Assembly (NCBI RefSeq): GCF_018263855.1
Contig: NZ_CP073318.1
Location: 1,302,001-1,366,000 of the forward strand
Length of the DNA: 64,000 nucleotides
Reading direction: 5' to 3'
Source: Kutzneria sp. CA-103260
GTDB taxonomy: Bacteria; Actinomycetota; Actinomycetes; Mycobacteriales; Pseudonocardiaceae
Shown piece by piece: positions 11,327-19,293 of the stretch. The position numbers and the translations under genes are program-made. Positions within the stretch are counted from its first letter, which is position 1; the number at the start of each line of letters is the position of its first letter. The notes under the pieces are model-generated. The model had not been told where the DNA came from. It ran no database searches and saw only the letters and a program-made list of their open reading frames with translations.

Positions 11327-12576
11327 GCGATCAGGAACACGTTCTCGTGGTGGGCGGCGGCATGGAGATCCCCGGGCTGTTGCGTACGCATCGGCCCGGC
11401 GTGCGGACCTCCGTGCTGTGCCAGCTCGCGCTGCTGCCCCGGTTGTGGGAACCGGCCGGGCATCAGCGGGTGGTGGCGATCGGCCCGGACTGCGACGACC
11501 AGGAGTGGATCGACGCGGCGGCGCTGATCCACGCCGCCGACCCCGTCACCCGGATCGCCACCCTCGGCGAACGGGACCAGGACCGGGCGGCCGCGGTCGG
11601 CGTCGCGCTGGGGCTGGCGATGCACGCGCCGGACACGGTCGCCGCCGTGCACGACAAGGCGACGATGCGACGGGTGCTGGCCGCGGCCGGTGTCGAACAG
11701 GTCCGCAGCCACACGGTCGACAACGCCGAGGAGCTGGCCCGGTGGGTCACGGAGAACCCGGGCACGTGGATCGTCAAGCCACTGGACGGTTCGGGCAGCG
11801 CCGGCGTCGGCGTGCTGTCCGATCCCGCCGACGCTTCAACACGGTACGAACGCTGTGTCGGCTCCACACACACCGGCCGCACCGGGGCGGCCCGCGTGTT
11901 GGTGGAGGAGTTCCTGACCGGCCGCCAGATCAGCGTGGAGTCGTTTTCCGAGCAGGGAGAACACGTTGTCGTCGCGGTGACGCAGAAGTTCTCCGACCCG
12001 GCGACGTTCGTCGAACTGGGCCACGTGATCCCGGCGGACCTGGACGCCGACACCACCGAGGCCGTGAAGCGGCACACCGCCCGGGTGCTGTCGGCTTTGG
12101 GCGTACGGGATGGGCCCTGCCACACGGAGTTGGTGCTGACCGAGCGCGGTCCCCGCACGATCGAGACCCACCTGCGGCTGGCCGGCGACGAGATTCCCTA
12201 CCTGGCCAAGGACGCCACCGGTGTGGATCTGGTGCGGTTGGTCGTGGCGCAGACCCTCGGCGAGTCGGTGCTGCCGGGTCTGCGGCAACGGCTGGCCGAG
12301 CCCGGTGGTCCCGCGCAGGCGATCTGGTTCGGCATCGCGCCGTGCGCGGGGACGTTGGTGTCGGTGGAAGGCGCCGACGAGCGGGTCGTGGTCGTGGCGA
12401 AACCCGGTGATCAGGTCGGGGAGCTCAGCGATTCCGGCTCACGCCCACTGTGGGCCAGGGCCGACGGGCCGGATGCGGCGACCGCCGTGCAGCGGGCGCA
12501 CGAGGCCGTCGCGAAGTGCCGGCTGATCGTGTCCGTACCCTCGGCTCAGGCCGGTGGCATGGGGGCCACGGCGTGA
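11323..12576 (+). CDS. Second ATP-grasp carboxylate-amine ligase
   Basis: 417 residues from GTG 11323, overlapping the MFS stop. The core motifs are WIVKPLDGSGSAGVGVL, LVEEFLTGRQISVESF and TIETHLRLAGDE, the last carrying the Mg-binding Glu. DKATMRRVLAAAGV is the usual linker helix before the ATP lid. It is clearly a paralogue rather than a duplicate of the ligase at 6783, because the N-terminal domains differ. It probably forms another amide bond in the product, with biotin-carboxylase-like acyl phosphate chemistry. It ends the strictly coupled part of the operon; the next gene has its own strong ribosome-binding site. Confidence 0.85.
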   Translation: MSDQEHVLVVGGGMEIPGLLRTHRPGVRTSVLCQLALLPRLWEPAGHQRVVAIGPDCDDQEWIDAAALIHAADPVTRIATLGERDQDRAAAVGVALGLAMHAPDTVAAVHDKATMRRVLAAAGVEQVRSHTVDNAEELARWVTENPGTWIVKPLDGSGSAGVGVLSDPADASTRYERCVGSTHTGRTGAARVLVEEFLTGRQISVESFSEQGEHVVVAVTQKFSDPATFVELGHVIPADLDADTTEAVKRHTARVLSALGVRDGPCHTELVLTERGPRTIETHLRLAGDEIPYLAKDATGVDLVRLVVAQTLGESVLPGLRQRLAEPGGPAQAIWFGIAPCAGTLVSVEGADERVVVVAKPGDQVGELSDSGSRPLWARADGPDAATAVQRAHEAVAKCRLIVSVPSAQAGGMGATA

Positions 12577-12597
12577 CGGTAACAAGGAGACAACAGC

Positions 12598-13050
12598 GTG
12601 AGTGACGTGCAGTTCAGGCGGGCGACCGAGGCGGACCTGCCGGCGATCGTGGCGATGCTCGCCGACGACGTGCTCGGGGCGACCAGGGAGTCCCCGGACG
12701 ACCTGACCCCGTACCTGGCGGCGTTCAAGGACATCGCGGCCGACCCGAACCAGTTCCTGGTGGTGGCCGACCGGGACGGCGAGGTCGTCGGCACCATGCA
12801 GCTGACGTTCCTGCCCGGCCTGTCCCGCAAGGGCGCCACCCGGGCCCAGATCGAGGGCGTGCGGGTGCGGGGCACCGAACGCGGCACCGGGCTCGGGTCG
12901 CAGCTGATGGCGTGGGCGATCGACCAGGCGCGGGAACGGGGCTGCACCATCGTGCAGCTGACCTCGGACACCGCCCGCACCGACGCGCACCGGTTCTACG
13001 AGCAGCTCGGTTTCACCGCCACCCACCTCGGTTTCAAGCTGTCGCTCTGA
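12598..13050 (+). CDS. Small GNAT N-acetyltransferase, possible self-resistance enzyme
   Basis: 150 residues from GTG 12598, preceded by AAGGAGA. The acetyl-CoA-binding motif A is GVRVRGTERGTGLGSQLM, followed by the motif B region HRFYEQLGFTATHLGF. Single-domain GNATs of this size at the end of antimetabolite operons often acetylate the toxic product or an amino acid intermediate (phosphinothricin or tabtoxin acetyltransferases are examples). Role and substrate here are inferred from position only. It follows the ATP-grasp gene by 21 bp and precedes the peptidase gene by 20 bp, so it is likely co-transcribed with both. Confidence 0.82.
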   Translation: MSDVQFRRATEADLPAIVAMLADDVLGATRESPDDLTPYLAAFKDIAADPNQFLVVADRDGEVVGTMQLTFLPGLSRKGATRAQIEGVRVRGTERGTGLGSQLMAWAIDQARERGCTIVQLTSDTARTDAHRFYEQLGFTATHLGFKLSL

Positions 13051-13070
13051 TCGTTCACGGGAGGACGCCC

Positions 13071-14510
13071 ATGTGGTCGGTGTTGTCGGTGGCGGCGTTG
13101 GTCGCCAATCTCGTCACGGGCGCACCGGCCCCGGGGCTGTTCGACCATCCGTGTCCGGGACATCCCGGGTATGAGTGTGGCTCGCTTTCCGTGCCGATGG
13201 ACTATTCCCGTCCGTGGGGCCCGAAACTGACCATCACCGTGTCACGGTTGAAGGCCACCGGTCCCCGGCGGCAGGGCGTGATCGTCTACAACCCGGGCGG
13301 GCCCGGCACCAGCGGACTGTACAAGGCGGACATCCTGCCCGCCTCGGTCCGGCAGGCCTACGACTACATCGGCTTCGACCCTCGGGGCGTCGGGGCGAGC
13401 AGCCCGGTCAGCTGCGTGGACGGCTCCTTCTTCGCCTCGCCGGCCGCCGACCCGAATCCGGCGTCCGAGGCCGACAAGGCGCGGATTCGGCAGCGGGCCC
13501 AGTTCTATGCGCGGGGATGTGCTGCTCGGAGTGGGGCCGAGTTGCCTTATCTGACGACGCCGAACACCGCCCGGGACATCGACGAGATCCGGAAGGCGTT
13601 GGGGGAGCGGCAGATCAGCTACTACGGCTCGTCGTACGGCACCTATCTCGGTGCGGTGTACGGGCAGCTGTTTCCGCAGCGGGTGCGGCGGATGGTGTTG
13701 GACAGCAACGCCGACGCGTCGGTGGAGAACGTTTGGTACCAGGGCAATCTGGATCAGGACGTGGCCTTCCAGGGCCGGGCCGAGGAGTGGTTCGGGTGGA
13801 TCGCCCAGTACGACAACGTGTTCCACCTGGGGTCGTCGATGAGGGCCGTCTATGGCTCCTATTTGGCTGCCCGGTCACGGCTGGCTGCTGCGCCGGTTGA
13901 GGTGCTCGGGCCGGCGGAGTTGGATGCCGTGATCGTGAACTCGGTGTACTTCGACACCAACTGGGTCGCCAACGCTCGGGCCCTGAGCGACTACGTGGTG
14001 CGCGGGGATGCTTCCGCGTTGCTGGCCGACGCCCGGGACGCTGACCCGACGTCCGCCGCGTCCGAGAACGCCAACGCCGCCTATACCGCTGTGAGCTGCA
14101 ACGACGCTTCGTGGCCTCGGTCGTGGGGTCGCTGGGACCGGGACAACTCGTTGTACGCGTTGAAGGCTCCGATCGAGACCTGGGCCAACGTCGCGTTGAA
14201 CCTGCCGTGTGCCTATTGGCCGGTGGCGGGACAGCAGCCGGTGAAGATCGATGGGCGTGGGTTGCCGCCGATTCTGATGCTTCAGGGGACGCTTGACGGT
14301 GCGACTCCGTATGAGGGGGCTCTGCGGACTCACAGCCTGTTGCCGAGTTCTCACCTGGTGGTTGAGCAGGGTGGGGGATCGCATGGGCTGTACAACCGGC
14401 CGCAGGTGCACAACGGGTGCGTGGATGGGTACGCGACGGATTACTTGCTGACCGGGAAGGTGCCTGCTGGGGATGTGGTTTGCCCGGGGCATTCGCTGCC
14501 CACGCCTTGA
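13071..14510 (+). CDS. Secreted alpha/beta-hydrolase, tripeptidyl aminopeptidase (S33)-like
   Basis: 479 residues from ATG 13071, with GGGAGGA just upstream. A short hydrophobic signal sequence (MWSVLSVAALVANLVTGAPA) suggests export. The alpha/beta-hydrolase core has VYNPGGPGTSG (oxyanion HGGPG-type loop), the nucleophile elbow YYGSSYGTYLG, the acid Asp in LQGTLDGATP and the His in GGGSHGLY. This is the layout of Streptomyces SlpD/SlpE and tripeptidyl aminopeptidases, which release N-terminal tripeptides or cleave proline-containing peptides. Being only 20 bp behind the acetyltransferase gene, it may process or activate the exported peptide product; ordinary nutrient peptidase is the alternative. 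A DUF222 repeat unit begins 3 bp after its stop codon. Confidence 0.85.
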   Translation: MWSVLSVAALVANLVTGAPAPGLFDHPCPGHPGYECGSLSVPMDYSRPWGPKLTITVSRLKATGPRRQGVIVYNPGGPGTSGLYKADILPASVRQAYDYIGFDPRGVGASSPVSCVDGSFFASPAADPNPASEADKARIRQRAQFYARGCAARSGAELPYLTTPNTARDIDEIRKALGERQISYYGSSYGTYLGAVYGQLFPQRVRRMVLDSNADASVENVWYQGNLDQDVAFQGRAEEWFGWIAQYDNVFHLGSSMRAVYGSYLAARSRLAAAPVEVLGPAELDAVIVNSVYFDTNWVANARALSDYVVRGDASALLADARDADPTSAASENANAAYTAVSCNDASWPRSWGRWDRDNSLYALKAPIETWANVALNLPCAYWPVAGQQPVKIDGRGLPPILMLQGTLDGATPYEGALRTHSLLPSSHLVVEQGGGSHGLYNRPQVHNGCVDGYATDYLLTGKVPAGDVVCPGHSLPTP

Positions 14511-14553
14511 TTGTTTCGCTGTGGAGTTGTCAAGGAACGGGTGCGTCGGTCGG

Positions 14554-15660
14554 TCAGTATTGGTGTGGCTGGGTGGTGTAGTGCCGGCCTAGCGGAGTGA
14601 CCCAGTGCAGGGTTGCGTCCGGATCCAGCGTCACCACGTAGTCGCCACTTTTGCCGTGCTTCACGTGATGGTGGTGGGTGCAGTAGCCCTTGAGCTGGGT
14701 GGCGTTGGTTTTGCCCTGGGGCCAGGGAACTGTGTGGTCGAACTCGCCGATGGGGCGGATGCAGCCCGGGGCGGAGCAGACCCCACCGCCGTTGAGCGCG
14801 GAGAATTCCTTGACGGCGGTCGGGGGTCGGTAGGTGTCGGTGCCCAGTGATTCGGCGTGCCGGTACTCGTCGAGGAGCAGTCCCTGCCATGGTCCCTGCC
14901 CAGCCAGTTCGCGGGCGGCGTCGGCGGCGATGTGGCCGTAGCCGTCGAGGAGGCCGGGGTCTTCGGTCAGGCCCATCAGGGTTTCCATCGGGATGGTGAC
15001 GTGGACCTTGACCTTGCGGTCCACTCCGTAACCGAGGAACCGGTCGAGGAAAGCATCAGCCCGTTTCTGGTCGGTGGTGCAGTCGTCTTTGACCTGGGCG
15101 CGACCGTCCTGGGTGAGCAGGTCGTAGGCGGCGCGGGCATCCAGTGCGGTCAGCGTGATCCGCAACTGGGCCATGCCATCCGGGAGTGGCGTGAACTCCA
15201 CCCGCCGCTCCCGGATGGCCTTCAACCGCCGCTGGTCATACCCAGTGGGGTCGACCTCGGCGACGGCTTTGGTGGCGCGTCGGGCCAGCTGGCTGCGGGT
15301 CAGTCTTGGGGCCGCCTCAACCAGGGCATCTTCCACCTGGGTGATCATGGCCGGGCTGGGTAGGTTGACCACCCGTTCATCCACGGCTTCCACCTGCCGA
15401 AGGTCCAGCTCCCCGCGCCGCAGCTGCTCACACAGCCGTGGCAGGCGGTCCAGCACCAGGCTGCGTTGCTTCTGCCGCACCACTGATTGCTCCGGCTCAT
15501 GAGCAGCCATGGCCATCTCGGTCGTGTCCTCGAAGTCATGCAGAATCGACAACTGAACGTGATCGGCAAAGGCTTTGATCTTGCGGGCCATGATGAACGC
15601 CGTCACCTGCTGATCGGCTGTGAGGCTGGAGAGATCCGCACCCGCGAGCAGGTCCAGCAT
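14554..15660 (-). CDS. DUF222 domain HNH endonuclease (13E12-like), N terminus frameshifted
   Basis: The open frame gives 368 residues from an internal ATG (15660). An N-terminal DUF222 helical region (about 1-260) is followed by an HNH nuclease domain: CSAPGCIRPIGEFDHTVPWP, then YCTHHHHVKHG. A close paralogue lies at 49782. The paralogue begins 16 residues earlier. The equivalent ATG here (15709-15707, MREIIREMESMEPSGG) is exactly one base out of frame because of an extra G in a GGGGG tract at 15663-15667. Translation may therefore start at 15660, where the same G tract could act as ribosome-binding site, or the gene may be degenerate. HNH proteins of this family are presumed nucleases; their role is unknown. 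Confidence 0.8.
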   Translation of the reverse strand: MLDLLAGADLSSLTADQQVTAFIMARKIKAFADHVQLSILHDFEDTTEMAMAAHEPEQSVVRQKQRSLVLDRLPRLCEQLRRGELDLRQVEAVDERVVNLPSPAMITQVEDALVEAAPRLTRSQLARRATKAVAEVDPTGYDQRRLKAIRERRVEFTPLPDGMAQLRITLTALDARAAYDLLTQDGRAQVKDDCTTDQKRADAFLDRFLGYGVDRKVKVHVTIPMETLMGLTEDPGLLDGYGHIAADAARELAGQGPWQGLLLDEYRHAESLGTDTYRPPTAVKEFSALNGGGVCSAPGCIRPIGEFDHTVPWPQGKTNATQLKGYCTHHHHVKHGKSGDYVVTLDPDATLHWVTPLGRHYTTQPHQY

Positions 15661-15810
15661 GTCCCCCTGACGGTTCCATGCTCTCCATTTCTCGGATGAT
15701 TTCCCTCATGTCTCCAGGATACTCGCACGCATGATCGAACTCGAATCCCTAACGGGTGAATCCTTGCCGCGAAGGACGCCCACAAGAACCCTTCAACCCC
15801 ACTCCTCGGA

Positions 15811-15931
15811 GGGTGGATTTTGTGCGGAGGGGGGCGATGGCATACGCTGGTCCGCGAATCGAGGCAGGCGGAGCCTGCCCGATGACGCCTCGATACGCCA
15901 TCGCCCAGAGGTCTCCGCACAAAATCCACCC
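15811..15931. repeat. 120-bp palindromic element, copy 1
   Basis: Outer arms 15811-15828 and 15914-15931 are perfect 18-bp inverted repeats (GGGTGGATTTTGTGCGGA). Inside are a second pair (GGCGATGGC/GCCATCGCC) and a central hairpin, GGCAGGC-GGA-GCCTGCC, near 15863-15879. It lies about 100 bp upstream of DUF222 copy 1. Near-identical elements occur at 49544-49663 and 51010-51129. Confidence 0.9.
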
Positions 15932-15998
15932 GGAGCACTCCAAAGTCCTGTCGCGAAAATCCAAACCGCCAACCCCAAACCCTCCCAATCTCACCCCC

Positions 15999-16490
15999 TC
16001 AGTGCTTGCGCACCACCCGCTCCTCTTCCCCTACCTTCCACACCGTCACATCCATATGCCCTTCTCCCACCTCCACCGCCGAAGCACTGCTGATCTCCGC
16101 CGCATAAAACGGCCTGAACACCTTACCCCTCAGATCAAACCCCGTTTTCTGATACAGATCCTCCGCATACCGCGCATGTAGATCACGATCCTGCACATCG
16201 TGCACCGTCCCCCACAGCTTGGCGTCCCCGTCCGACACATGCGTGTCCACGGTCGCCGTGTGCAGACAGAATCGCGGATCCCGCGCCAGGTCCTGGAACT
16301 TTCTGGTGCCGGGCATGCCGTTGAGCCACAGCTGTCCCTCGAACAGCCGGGGCTCCATGGGGCTGATCCGGGGCGAACCATCAGCCCTCAGGGTGGCCAG
16401 TAGGCACAGGTTGCCGGTGGCGGCGTGCCGCCGGGTGAAGATCGCGGCGATCTTCGGCGCGACCTCGGTGAACTCCTGCCAAATCGTCAC
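15999..16490 (-). CDS. Pyridoxamine 5'-phosphate oxidase-fold (PPOX) protein
   Basis: 163 residues from GTG 16490. The sequence has the split-barrel flavin/F420-binding pattern: GNLCLLATLRADGSPRISPMEP, then LWLNGMPGTRKFQDLARDPRFCLH, and a C-terminal VTVWKVGEEERVV strand. Proteins of this type bind FMN, F420 or haem and are often reductases of unknown substrate. It is divergent from the ECF sigma gene, with a 49-bp gap holding both promoters. Confidence 0.85.
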   Translation of the reverse strand: MTIWQEFTEVAPKIAAIFTRRHAATGNLCLLATLRADGSPRISPMEPRLFEGQLWLNGMPGTRKFQDLARDPRFCLHTATVDTHVSDGDAKLWGTVHDVQDRDLHARYAEDLYQKTGFDLRGKVFRPFYAAEISSASAVEVGEGHMDVTVWKVGEEERVVRKH

Positions 16491-16539
16491 CCGGTCGACG
16501 GTACGGGAACGCGCCGGTGCCGTCCGGCCAATATGGTCG

Positions 16540-17142
16540 GTGAGCAGTGAGACGGCGCCGCTGGCGCGAACGGGAGGCCCGGGGGTGGGGTACGCCGACG
16601 AGCTGGGCGAGCTGTACGACAGCCATGCCCGGACGTTGCACCGCTACCTGGCGATGCGGGTGGATCCGCAGGTCGCCGACGACCTGGTGGCGGAGGCGTT
16701 CCTGACGGCCTGGGAGCGCCGGGCCGACTTCGATTCGAGCCGAGCGAGCCTCAAGGCATGGCTGTACGGCATCGCCACCAACATGCTGCGCCAGCACGTG
16801 CGCTCCGAGGGCCGGCGGCTGCGGGCGCTGGCCCGTGATCATGGGCGGCGGGTTGTCGGCGACCGCCTGGACGAGCGGACCGCTGCCGTCATCGACGCCG
16901 AGACGGTGGTCGGCGACCTGGCTGACACGCTGGCCGAGTTGCGGCCGGAGGAACGGGACGTGCTGCTGCTGGTGGCCTGGGCCGACTTGTCGCCGGCCGA
17001 GGTCGCCGAGGTGACCGACATCCCGGTCGCCACCGTCCGGACCCGGCTGTTCCGGGCCCGGGCCAAGCTGCGTGCCCAGATCAAGGGAGCGCAGATCAAG
17101 GGACAGCAGATTGAGGGACAGGAGGGTGACGACGATGCGTGA
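16540..17142 (+). CDS. ECF-type RNA polymerase sigma factor
   Basis: 200 residues from GTG 16540. Region 2 is DELGELYDSHARTLHRYLAMRVDPQVADDLVAEAFLTAWERR, followed by SSLKAW-type LYGIATNMLRQHVRSEGRR. Region 4 is LRPEERDVLLLVAWADLSPAEVAEVTDIPVATVRTRLFRARAKLR. The C-terminal tail (KGAQIKGQQIEGQEGD) is a short degenerate Gln-rich repeat. It overlaps the next gene by 8 bp. Sigma factors of this group in actinomycetes are regularly coupled to CU044_5270-family membrane proteins, as here, which likely act as the anti-sigma or sensory partner. The exact start is uncertain; another GTG lies about 45 bp downstream. Confidence 0.85.
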   Translation: MSSETAPLARTGGPGVGYADELGELYDSHARTLHRYLAMRVDPQVADDLVAEAFLTAWERRADFDSSRASLKAWLYGIATNMLRQHVRSEGRRLRALARDHGRRVVGDRLDERTAAVIDAETVVGDLADTLAELRPEERDVLLLVAWADLSPAEVAEVTDIPVATVRTRLFRARAKLRAQIKGAQIKGQQIEGQEGDDDA

Positions 17143-18232
17143 GGGACTGCGTCCCGCCGAGGACGACCTGGTCAAGCGGGCGGTGTCGGAGCTGCCCCCG
17201 ATGTCCGACGAGGCTTTCGCCGCCGGCCGCGCCCGGCTGATGGCCCGCATGGGCAGGACCGTTGACACGGCTGTAGAAACTCAGTCGGTGACGACTGCGG
17301 AAGCCGAGTCGATCGCGGTTCCCCAACCACGCCGACGCTCGCGCCATGTCGCATGGCTGGCCGCGGCCGCCGTTGTAGTCGGCGTGCTGGTGCTCACCCT
17401 GGTCGGCCCCACCCTCGTGCCCAAGGGCGGCGACGTCGATTCCGGCCCGGAGCCGCGGATCGGCAGCGCGGTGGCGGCCGAGGCGTTGAGCCAGGCGGCG
17501 AGCAAGACCGGCGATGTGGTGCTCCAGCCGGGGCAGTTCCTGTACGTGCGCAACCACACGATGGCGATGGCCTCCGGCGGCGCCGACGAGAACCACATCG
17601 GCTGGGCGTACACGCAGGACGAGACCTACGAGACGTGGGTGCCGGCCGACCAGGGCCAGACCTGGGAGACCAAGCGGAGCAGCACCGGCCGCAAGACGCT
17701 GCTCGTGGGCTCGCCGGACGACTTCCCCAAGGACATGCCGGACTTGATGCCGCTGGGCGAATGGAAGGCCAGGGGCGGCGCGTTCTGGGGCCAGGACGAC
17801 CTGCCGGCCGCCTTCACCCGCCCGACACCGGCCTACCTGGCCGCCCTGACCCGGGACCCGAAGAAGCTGTACGAGAAGCTGCGCTCGGAGGCCGCGGGCG
17901 ACCAGGGCCACATCCTGCTGACCGAGATCAGCGAGGGCCTGGACACCGGCCTGATCCCGGCCGACCTGCGCAAGGCGGTCTTCCAGGCGCTGGCCTACCT
18001 GCCGAACCTCCAGGTCCTGGGTGGGCAGGCGGATTTCGACGGTCGGTCGGGCACCGGCTTCGGCCTGGTCGACGACGCGACCCAGTACGAGCTGATCATC
18101 GATCCGGCCACCGGGACGTACCTGGGCTGGAAGGAGATGCAGGTGCGGGACGCGAAGGGCCTGAAGGCGGGCACGGTGGTGAACGCGACCGCGCTGTCGA
18201 CCAAGGTGGTCGGCGCTATGGGTCAGAGCTGA
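17135..18232 (+). CDS. CU044_5270-family membrane protein, sigma factor partner
   Basis: 365 residues from ATG 17135, inside the last codons of the sigma gene, with GGAGG 9 bases upstream. A cytoplasmic N-terminal segment (RPAEDDLVKRAVSELPPMSDEAFAAGRARLMARM) resembles an anti-sigma region. It is followed by one membrane helix (HVAWLAAAAVVVGVLVLTLVG) and a large extracellular domain with GDVVLQPGQFLYVRNHT and the C-terminal YELIIDPATGTYLGWKE motif typical of CU044_5270 proteins. The topology suggests an envelope sensor that controls the sigma factor; that role is inferred. Its last 17 bp overlap the convergent gene at 18216. Confidence 0.8.
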   Translation: MREGLRPAEDDLVKRAVSELPPMSDEAFAAGRARLMARMGRTVDTAVETQSVTTAEAESIAVPQPRRRSRHVAWLAAAAVVVGVLVLTLVGPTLVPKGGDVDSGPEPRIGSAVAAEALSQAASKTGDVVLQPGQFLYVRNHTMAMASGGADENHIGWAYTQDETYETWVPADQGQTWETKRSSTGRKTLLVGSPDDFPKDMPDLMPLGEWKARGGAFWGQDDLPAAFTRPTPAYLAALTRDPKKLYEKLRSEAAGDQGHILLTEISEGLDTGLIPADLRKAVFQALAYLPNLQVLGGQADFDGRSGTGFGLVDDATQYELIIDPATGTYLGWKEMQVRDAKGLKAGTVVNATALSTKVVGAMGQS

Positions 18233-19109
18233 TCGCGGCGGCCAGCGCCGCCACCAGCCGGTCCCGCTGTGCGGACTGGGACCGGATCTCGCTGTCCGAC
18301 TCGATGTGCGCGAACACCGCGCCCATCGAGTCGGCGGCTTGTCCCTGCACGTTGGTGGTTCCCTCGAGGTGGCCGCAGCTCTGCTGCCAGGCCCGGCAGA
18401 CCGCTGTGCCGCCGGCCTCGACGCGGTCGGCGATCCGCTCGTGCAGCGCCGTGTGCTTGGTCGAGCCGCCGGACACGACGACGCCGATGCCGGGCAGGCT
18501 GTTGTCGTCGAAGCCGTGCAGCTGCACTTGCGGCAGCCCCTTGTGCGCCAAAGCCGTCGCGACCAGGTTGAACAGGGAGTTCGCATTGTGCGCGACGTCG
18601 GCCAGGCCGTTGGCCGCCCGGCGGTGCGCACCGGCGATGAGCACCGCGGATCCGGGCAGCGCCCGGTACAACTGGACACCGACTTGTTCGGTGTCCAGGT
18701 CGAAGTTGGGATGCGGCACCTCGATGACCACTTTCGGGGTGGCGCCGTAGTCGGCGATGTACATGCCCCAGCCCCGCTCGTCGCCGGGCTGGGTGGCGGC
18801 CAGCACGAAGTGCCGGCCGGATCCGGTGTCCCGGCCGTCGGTCAGCGTGAAGCCGAGCGGTGCAAGCGTTTTCACCTCACCCTGAGTGTCCTTTCCGCCG
18901 GTGAGCAGCGGGATCAGGCCGGCCAGCGCGTCCTGCCCCTCACGGACCGTGGGCGGTCGGTAGGGTGCGTCGGGTTCCAGCGCGGCGGCGAACTGTGAGG
19001 CCCGCTCGGCAAGATCAATTCCGCCCGGCCGGTGCGGAATGTTGATCACCGCCAGCACCGCCACGCAGATCAGTCCGAGCACGGTGACCAGCAGATTTCG
19101 GGCAGACAC
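18216..19109 (-). CDS. Membrane-anchored putative metallohydrolase near the gamma-PGA locus
   Basis: 297 residues from GTG 19109, with GGAGAG 6 bases upstream. One N-terminal membrane helix (NLLVTVLGLICVAVLAVINI) anchors an external domain. Conserved-looking polar motifs are VPHPNFDLDTEQVG, LIAGAHRRA, DVAHNANSLF, VQLHGFDD and LEGTTNVQG. The His/Asp/Glu pattern is reminiscent of zinc-dependent M14-like or N-formylglutamate amidohydrolase-type folds, but I do not recognise a named family. It is divergent from the sensor-pgsB-pgsC operon across a 184-bp gap, so it could trim or release poly-gamma-glutamate; that is a hypothesis. A longer in-frame start at 19199 exists but puts 30 unlikely residues before the membrane helix. 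Confidence 0.65.
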   Translation of the reverse strand: MSARNLLVTVLGLICVAVLAVINIPHRPGGIDLAERASQFAAALEPDAPYRPPTVREGQDALAGLIPLLTGGKDTQGEVKTLAPLGFTLTDGRDTGSGRHFVLAATQPGDERGWGMYIADYGATPKVVIEVPHPNFDLDTEQVGVQLYRALPGSAVLIAGAHRRAANGLADVAHNANSLFNLVATALAHKGLPQVQLHGFDDNSLPGIGVVVSGGSTKHTALHERIADRVEAGGTAVCRAWQQSCGHLEGTTNVQGQAADSMGAVFAHIESDSEIRSQSAQRDRLVAALAAAISSDP

Positions 19110-19293
19110 CAGGAACTCTCCGGAGGTTTCGGGCTGCCCGGCGGTGGCTGCTCGCGGTCGGTCGGTCGCGAATCGTGCTTGCCTTGTGACGCCAATCATA
19201 CTCTAATAGGCAATGAAGTAGACAGTACGACCGAGACGCAGCACCCCGCCGCCGCGTTGAAACCGTCCTCTGTGGACTGATCAGGGAGCGCGC

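Larger units (their letters stand above)
14513..15931 (-). mobile_element. DUF222/13E12-like repeat unit, copy 1
   Basis: A 1.4-kb unit oriented leftwards, made of the 120-bp palindromic element (15811-15931), a short leader, the DUF222-HNH gene, and a 28-bp 3' tail (14513-14540). Both the tail and the palindrome-plus-leader recur in the same order and orientation in copy 2 at 49544-50968, which defines the unit ends. The unit abuts the stop codon of the peptidase gene. Size and gene content match the REP13E12 repeats of Mycobacterium tuberculosis. No transposase or target-site duplication was identified, so active mobility is not shown. Confidence 0.6.

Noticed and set aside
15725..15745. 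CGAACTCGAATCCC resembling a tRNA T-loop
   Set aside because: No acceptor, D-arm or anticodon stem can be formed around it; it is part of the DUF222 unit leader, and the related copy 2 leader lacks the tRNA-like spacing.
15811..15931. CRISPR-like repeat or attachment site
   Set aside because: The elements are isolated single copies of 120 bp beside DUF222 genes, with no regularly spaced repeats and no cas or integrase gene.
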